Made by a program: the position numbers and the translations under genes. 64,000 nucleotides of DNA from Hippophae tibetana (lineage: Eukaryota > Streptophyta > Magnoliopsida > Rosales > Elaeagnaceae), in the NCBI GenBank assembly GCA_037013495.1, contig CM072810.1:85482449-85546448 (forward strand). The letters run 5' to 3'. The notes under the pieces are model-generated. The model had not been told where the DNA came from and did no database searches. It saw only the letters and a list, made by a program, of their open reading frames with translations. Of the stretch, positions 57,639 through 64,000 are shown one piece after another. Numbering within the stretch: the stretch's first letter is position 1; each line of letters starts with the position of its first letter.

Positions 57639-57960
57639 TAAAAATTAGAAATAAAAGAATAAAAGAAAGAAGAGAACTTCTTTAATATTACTAAGTTGAT
57701 TGTTTTATAGGATGTCATATACAAGCATAGGGCCTAGTTATTTATAGTTGAAAAGTTCATAGAATAGTTCATAAAGTTTCTATGTAGGACTTTAGTAATA
57801 CAAACAAAAAAGAACTCTAAGTAAAGGTTTCTATGTGAGGCTTTAGTTGTACATAAAAATTAGAACTCTAAATAAAATAAGTTATTATTTTAGTAGATAT
57901 CTAAACAAAAATCCTAAACAAAATAAACTACTTTATATTTTATAATTTGGTCTCGTATTA
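57639..57960 (-). repeat. 5' LTR of the non-autonomous element, second part
   Basis: Matches 50139-50458, ending 'ttggtctcgtatta'. Together with 51189-51470 it makes about 600 bp. Confidence 0.85.
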
Positions 57961-58574
57961 TCTTTTCTTTAATGTCACTTGTTCTTCATTCACCGCTCTT
58001 AGAGTTAGAGGCTCAAGAGTAGTTTGTTTGTTATTAAGGACAAAGGAGCATATATAGGTGTAGTTATCACGAGTTTCTTGCCTATCACGTTGTTATAACT
58101 GCCCCAAAAGAATATGACATGTTTCTATTGGAACTGCATCACACAAAGCTATATCTTTATACCTCCATATTGAAAATAACACCAAAATTTGTTTGTTTAT
58201 CTTAACTTCTCCACAATCATTCTTCCAGGGTAGGCTATATGGTCTTGGATGTTGCAAAGTTATTAAAGTTAATTTTTTCATTATGATAGTGCTAGCAAAA
58301 TTAGTACACATGTATCTATCAATAATCATGCTACATACTTTATTATTGATATAACATCTAGTATGAAATATGTATATAACATGCAAAACAAAACAAAATA
58401 ACAGTAGATTTTTTTAATCATATCTACTTCTCTCTTCTTCTTTTTTTCTGATTTTTTTTTCAATTTTTTTAATAACTAAACAATGACATAAACATTGTTA
58501 AGAAAACTAAAGGAAAACAAAATTACAAGAAATAAAACAAAAAAAATGATAGATTAAACTTGATTTAGAGCCTT
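57961..58574 (-). pseudogene. Gypsy element protease fragment and leader (right piece)
   Basis: The 97-codon frame 58093-58386 matches the aspartic-protease region of plant Ty3/gypsy polyproteins: VCSMIIDRYMCTNFAST, LQHPRPYSLPW, GEVKINKQILV and ETCHILLGQL. The usual IDGGSCTN is altered to IDRYMCTN. The minus reading continues to about 57965 with the start of the charged linker, whose remainder is at 49403-49858. Gag is missing between here and the primer site. Confidence 0.75.
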
Positions 58575-58588
58575 ATTCTAATACCAAA

Positions 58589-59720
58589 TGTTATTAACCT
58601 CACAAAGAAGAGTGAGACCTAATGATCATTGTTGAGAACTTTATTGGAACTATTCCAATCCAGATTTCAATCAAACATGAGTAATAACCTTGACCTGTTA
58701 TTTATAAGGAGGTAAGAACCAAAGGTATCAAGAACAAGGATAGAGTTAACTCAAACATAAAGATAAGAGTTGTGAGTAATAAGTTTAGTTTAATGTTAGA
58801 AGATTTCTCTTAATAAGGTTGAAAACAATTCGCAAAAGAACCAAAGAGAAAACTCTCACAAAATTATATTCAAATTCTTACCTTCAATATTTAGCCTTGT
58901 ACTTTTAGTATAAATATAAAACAACTAATAAAATAAATATAAATCTTAAATATTATGCTAGAAATATAAAATCTTATTAAATAAAGTAAATACAAGATCC
59001 TTACCAAATAAATTATAAAACTAAGAAGGAAGTTATGTATAGATTCTTGGGCATATCTTGTGAGGATTTTTTTGGTCTAGTATTGGTCCAAATTTAAAAA
59101 ATGTAGCTCATTGAGTCAGATTTCTAACATACTTTGATTTGTCTTAAATGGATATCAAATGATAAACATATGATAATAATAATAACAGCTACACAATGAA
59201 ATTCTCAAAATTGAAATTTCATGTTGTAATTACTTGTGCTCCACACAAGCTGATCTAATGTACTTGCTCTATGGTCCAAACTAGGGGTGTCCAACGGTCC
59301 AGTTCAGTCTGGTTTTGGTTAAAAAACTTTAACCGGACTGGACCGTTTATATTGCTCGGATCGGAACATTTGAAACGGTTTTAAGTAATAAAAACTGGAC
59401 CGGACCGTTTGATTTATAAAACGGTTTGGTCCGATTTGGTTCGATTTTTTATACATTTAATGAAAAATAATGTGAAATTTTTAATATATTATTAAACCAG
59501 TCTGGTCCGGTTCGAACGGTTTAAAATTAGTACAAACCGAACCGGGCCGTTTGATTTGTAAAACCGTTCGGTCTGGTTCGGTTCGATCTGGTTTTATGGT
59601 TTGGTCCGATCCAGTCTGATTTATGGATACCCCTAGTCCAAACATTAAATGATTCTTTGAGTAATAGATCCAATTAGAATGGCCCATAAATCCTTCGATG
59701 TTGCTCCTTGATTCTCATCA
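58589..59720 (-). repeat. 5' LTR of the gypsy element, interrupted by a MITE
   Basis: About 770 bp once 59282-59643 is removed. It starts 'tgttattaacctcac' two bases from the primer site and ends 'ctcatca'. Confidence 0.8.
59282..59635. mobile_element. hAT-type MITE with perfect 8 bp TSD
   Basis: 354 bp with terminal inverted repeats TAGGGGTGTCC / GGATACCCCTA (one mismatch), flanked on both sides by GTCCAAAC (59274-59281 and 59636-59643). An 8 bp duplication and TAGGGGTG-type ends point to the hAT superfamily. The inside is a mosaic of 'ggtccggttcg'-like blocks, including a 45 bp direct repeat (59406-59450, 59548-59592). No coding capacity. Confidence 0.9.
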
Positions 59721-60166
59721 TTATATCTCTTCCTTTATGACATCATAACAAAGTGTAGAATTTTCCCCATTCATGACCTCTGAAAACGAATCTTCCAACA
59801 TCAAAATCAAACTCTTGAAGGTTTACTACATAATCCTTTGAAATCACTTGTTTTTGTCCCAGAAGATCTTGTTAATCCTATCACTTCATTTTGTACCTTA
59901 TTGCTCTTGAATAATAGTACATTCAACATTTGTAAGTTTTTCTTTAAGTGGTTATGCTTACTTTGGTTGTTCTATTGGATTTTCTTGATGAGCAACCACC
60001 TCTTTATCTCACCTCAAGTGCAAGGAGAATGTCATTGAAATAACTTCCCAAATTTTCTCAAATTCAATATTTTAAGGAAATTCACTCCTACTTTTATCAA
60101 GTTCCTCAAGAAACTTTGCATTTTTGGCCTCAACAATTCTATGAATATGTAATGGGATGTAATGCA
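59721..60166 (-). pseudogene. Copia relic B, upstream piece (right of the nest)
   Basis: Minus-strand traces of the copia stretch before RT: RIVEAKNAKFLEE at about 60085-60125, then LCYDVIKEEI ending at 59721, which is the sequence expected just before the fragment at 48512. Stops and frame changes are frequent. Confidence 0.6.
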
Positions 60167-61869
60167 CAAAAACTTTATTTGAATTAACCAATGTTAAATT
60201 CAAATATACTAAATTTAAACATTCTTATGAAAAGAGATTGAATCACTCATTAATATTACTTGTACTTTATAATAAGACTAATTAATACATGTTTAAAGAG
60301 TGAAAACAATTTCATACTTATGGGCATACAAATTTACGGATCTAGTATCCAATAGGTATCTCATTCAATACATTGATACTCCAAATGTCTTATGTTATTA
60401 AAAAAAAAATCCTATTTTAGTATCCCAATTCAAATATTAATACATTTTTTTTATCTTTTTGAAATAGTAACCAAAATTGTTTTACCCAAAATACCCTTTT
60501 AACATTTTTACTAAGGTTTTTTTGGCAATTATTAAGAGGTAGAAAAATGAAAAAAAAATATTAATTTTTATAAGCTCTTTTTTTACAGTATTAATAATAC
60601 AAATATTTTCAATTAATTATTCATGAAAAATATTTTCATCATTATCCCTGTCAATTATTTATGAAAAATATTTTTATTATGTTATAATAAAATTGTTGAA
60701 ATGTTATACATTTTAATATTTATTATTATTTGTTTTTTTTAAAAAAATTGTTTATTATTGAAATAGGATAAAAAAAACATATCATTACTTAAATTGAGAT
60801 ATTAAAATAATTTTTTTTAATGATATGAGATATTTGAGCTGCAAATATATTAATTAAAATATCCGTTAGGTATCATTCCCCAAATTTACTACAAATTTAT
60901 TTTATACTCCGTCTATTATCTTACCAATTAATTCTCAAACATTTACTTACATATGAGAACGGGTAATTATTTAAATAAATTCATTAAAATTTTATTTAAT
61001 ATTAATATATTATTAAAAAATCAATATAGTCATTTTACTTACTATGCATTAAAATAATTATATCGAAGCATACTTATTTAGATCCAAGAATCCTACGTAT
61101 GAAAAGTCAAATAATGTATAGAGCTTCATTACACATATATATGGCCCAAATCAACGTTGGCATGATTAATTTAATAAAAAAATTAAGTGTCCAATTAATG
61201 CCTTGTACATCCTCTTCAAGCCACAGTTTAAAAGCTATCTACACGCACATAAAAATATTGTTTTTTAACCTGTAATTGTTGCTTATTAACCCAAAATTAT
61301 AGCAAAGATTATATGTATACAAATATATAAACAAGGTTAGATAATATACAAATATGATGAGAATATGTACACAAATATATAAACAAAACTTGACAATATA
61401 CATATTGTTAATTTAATCTCTTACATGTTCAAATTGTTTGGAATAACAAAATCGAATAATTAACATGTCAGTTTTAATAAAAGTCAAAAATAAGAGGAAA
61501 TTGAGTTATTACTAAAAACTGGATACTTAAATAAAAATTTAGAAGATCTAAAATAATTTATATACTAGTCCGATGCGCATGAAAGTATGTTCATATATTA
61601 CAAATTTAAAACGTATAACAGAGCCGAGATCAAAACTTTAACATGCCTAAATAATATAAACATGACTTAATAACAAAAGCTCATGCTTTCTATGTGTTTA
61701 ATTTGATGAGCCAGCAAAACTAACAAATGCTTGAATGTTGGAAAGGTGGAAAGGTAAAAGTTGATTAAAATCAATAATCATACAATAATAGATAAAATCA
61801 ATAATCATATAATAATAGACTAGTGATTTATAAAACTAATAAAACATTTAAGTTAGAATTTATTTTTAT

Positions 61870-62200
61870 TAAAATTGCTTTCGAAGTAAGAGTTACCACT
61901 ATCTTCATAAGGTATTGCCTCGATGTGATAATCCTTCCTACGACACTGAATGCTAGTAATAAGCCTTATACACTAGGTCAATGTCTTCTTATATCAAGCC
62001 AATATGTTACCACAAATTTCAGTTTTAACTAAAATTGTTCTGTTTATCACTATTGTGATAAGATATTGTTTTGTTATGATAAGTCTTCCCACATTGGGAA
62101 AATGTCTTCCCATATCAGGCCAATATCTTACCACGAATTCAATTTTTTTTACCAAAATTTCTTTGAAGTAAGGCTCATAACTATTGTAATAAGCCATAAA
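61870..62200. repeat. Imperfect duplication of about 120 bp
   Basis: 'ccaatatgttaccacaaatt' (about 61998) recurs as 'ccaatatcttaccacgaatt' (about 62121). 'aatgtcttc..atatca' precedes both, and a 'gaagtaag' block is shared near 61882 and 62164. Confidence 0.65.
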
Positions 62201-63683
62201 CCATGTATTTTGGTAAAAAAAATAAAAAATTATCTAAAATCACATAATTTTTTATAATATTTTCTATGATAAATCAATTGTAGATAATCAATACACCTAT
62301 ATATACAACATCCATATCCATTATGTATTAAGTTCTTAAAACACCAACGATTAATAATTTAAAATTACTAAATTATTTCCAAAATTAATCTCATGAATAC
62401 CATGTTAATGGTTAGGTTGACAAAATGATATAAATGCATCAATTTATAGTTTAAAGTTCACATGCTTTCATAAATGTTTTTAAACATTAAAATTTGTTGG
62501 ATATAAAATAGTTCACGTCATGTGACACAATAGATATTTTAGTCAATAAATGACTTGCAAGCCAGCCTAGACAACACTAAGTTAATATATAAACACCAAT
62601 ATTAAATAAATATCCAACAAGATTAGTGATCGATATTTAATCTCTTAATTATCCGACAATGAGATAATTAAGTAAATAAAACTACGACATTAAGATAAGT
62701 CTACCACTATGAGTAAGAGTTATCAGTAAGTATATTTTCTCATATATATTCATCATTGCTCACCATTAAACATAACTTCAGATAATTGAAAATAACTTCA
62801 GACACTTAAATCTATATTTTCTCCCTAATATCTCTCTACATTACAAAGAGAGACACTAGTCTCCTTTTTCTTTTCACTACCCGAACCTATTTAAGCATCC
62901 AAGGACCAAAAACCGACTCATCATGTACTTATCCAAGGTCCTAATGGTGTGTTCTTAGCTATCGGGTCCACAAGAAGGAGATGTGTATCCAATCATTAGT
63001 GTTTACAAAAATCAGTATCAATATTTTTCACTGTTTATGGGAAAGATTATGTTGTGCTAGTTGAACCACAACTAGAGAAAAAAGATTTTATAGTGTTTCT
63101 AAACTAGGTAGCCCTTGAAGAAAAGACCCTAAAAATTCATAGAAAAATTTCCCCAAAAGAAGTTCACATTCTGCATGGTCTCTAAATGGCCATATTTTTT
63201 GTCCTTCCAAGAATATGACTAAAAAATATACTATACACATGGCTTCTCTCCCACTACAGTCCAAGAAATATCATCATGTATAAATTTTCAGTTCATGAGC
63301 TAACGCGAGTGTACCATAAACATTACCACCAATCAATGGCTCACTTTTTGACACCTTCAAACAGTAAGACATCCTTGGCTGTCGAATATGAAATCCTAGT
63401 TAACCACTATGGTGTCTCAACCTGAAAGGGACCCACATTTAACTTTTATGTCTAATCAACTGTCCTCTATCTAGATCTGAAAATCTGTGCATCATTTGAA
63501 AAATTTGAGACCACCAGTTAAAAAACCACCTTTCAAATTTTCATGTTGAACGGACATCAGGGCAGCTTATATGCACTACTATACGCCACCAATATGAGTA
63601 GGTGCTGGACAAAACAGTTTTTCACATACACTAGTTCAAACTAGTCTGGTTCATCGAATAGAGATAGAATCCACATTATCATA

Positions 63684-63892
63684 AGTTCACCCATTTCTAG
63701 GTTGATTCTTAGGAAAGTAAAGTCAATTCTGGAATCCTCTCAACGAGATGATTATAATGACTATATATTCTACATTTTTTTATATACGTACAAAAATAAA
63801 GGTGCAAAAGTGTGTGTGTAGAGAGATCATTCACCCATTTCTAGGCTAATTCTTGGGGAAGCCAAAACCAATTTTGGAATCCTCTTAATGAT
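63684..63892. repeat. Direct repeat of about 62 bp, two copies
   Basis: 'cacccatttctagg' followed by 'attctt' and 'ggaatcctct' occurs at about 63688-63750 and 63831-63893 with scattered mismatches. Confidence 0.7.
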
Positions 63893-64000
63893 CACCCATT
63901 ATTTCATTTATTCAATGCATCTAAATGATGCTTGAATAAAATATTATCTTCTATTTTAGTTATCATTCTTATAATATTCTTAAAGAATGACCACTCGTTC

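Larger units (their letters stand above)
49859..57960 (-). mobile_element. Non-autonomous LTR element (with a copia element nested in one LTR)
   Basis: Two LTRs of about 600 bp (49859-50458 and 51189-51470 continued at 57639-57960) flank only 730 bp. The internal part encodes one ORF unlike Gag or Pol. The minus-strand purine tract GTGGATGGGAA lies directly before the left LTR. A primer site could not be recognised next to the right LTR. It inserted into the gypsy linker: protease-linker sequence resumes at 57961. No target duplication was found, so the outer ends are good to a few bases only. Confidence 0.75.
48513..59720 (-). mobile_element. Ty3/gypsy element with internal deletion, host of a nested insertion
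   Basis: Two LTRs of 770-785 bp in direct orientation (48513-49297; 58589-59720 after removing a MITE). At the right LTR is a primer site resembling the initiator tRNA-Met type (minus TGGTATTAGAAT, 58575-58586). A purine tract (AAGAAAATGGGAA) abuts the left LTR at 49298-49310. Internal remains are a protease fragment (58093-58386) and the Lys/Glu-rich linker that normally precedes RT (49403-49858). RT, RNase H and integrase are missing. The element is split by a non-autonomous LTR element. Confidence 0.82.
60167..64000. other. Non-coding right end of the window
   Basis: No ORF above 70 codons with any signature. AT-rich until about 62.8 kb, then more mixed. It contains two imperfect duplications, listed separately. 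The stretch 62.8-63.1 kb has a mixed-composition look that could be part of an LTR, but I could not pair it with a second copy. Confidence 0.5.

Noticed and set aside
59838-60038. 66-codon plus-strand hydrophobic frame
   Set aside because: Opposite strand of a decayed copia polyprotein stretch.
1-64000. CRISPR array, bacterial operon or phage-type system
   Set aside because: No regularly spaced identical repeats with unique spacers and no prokaryotic gene organisation; all content is plant nuclear.

Overview
The window is plant nuclear DNA, most likely from a eudicot. It is AT-rich, its one host gene has spliced introns, and the rest is dominated by plant-type LTR retrotransposons, a CACTA transposase relic and an endogenous pararetrovirus-like sequence. 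I cannot name the species. No rRNA or functional tRNA gene, CRISPR array or bacterial-style operon is present. I find one convincing host gene.

Left part (1-31 kb). The window opens with the last 61 bases of a degenerate LTR. A dead CACTA/En-Spm TNP2 transposase follows (909-3190), then non-coding DNA. From about 6.8 to 15.8 kb, with a tail at 29.5-29.9 kb, lie pieces of a Caulimoviridae-like endogenous pararetrovirus: movement and coat regions on +, and protease, reverse transcriptase and RNase H on -. They have been split by three later insertions: a solo Athila-type LTR (8920-10630, TSD ATGAT), a 1.4 kb LTR-like repeat (13296-14708), and a nearly complete, recently inserted Athila-lineage Ty3/gypsy element (15826-29523, TSD ATATT). 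The Athila element has 2.0 kb LTRs, a tRNA-Asp primer site, a tandem pair of gag genes, a nearly intact pol on the minus strand, and paired stem-loops in its leader and after each ORF.

Middle part (31-40.3 kb). A minus-strand gene of at least eight coding exons (31208-39893) reads in frame across every proposed junction. It encodes a protein of about 490 residues with the conserved N-terminal block of WVD2-like/TPX2-family microtubule-associated proteins. Its 5.4 kb first intron holds a TRIM-like mini-retrotransposon and two copies of the 1.4 kb repeat. Upstream is a pyrimidine-rich leader and a G-box cluster.

Right part (40.3-64 kb). An old Ty1/copia element on - (41153-46366) is followed by a four-level nest. 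A copia relic (47.69-48.51 and 59.72-60.17 kb) was split by a Ty3/gypsy element (48513-59720). That element was split by a non-autonomous LTR element (49859-57960), one LTR of which was split by a second Ty1/copia element (51471-57633). A hAT-type MITE with a perfect 8 bp TSD sits in the outer gypsy LTR. The last 3.8 kb hold only short imperfect duplications.

The element proteins belong to the usual retroelement cycle (Gag particle, protease, RT/RNase H, integrase). Only the Athila element looks recently mobile, and its pol carries one in-frame TAG.
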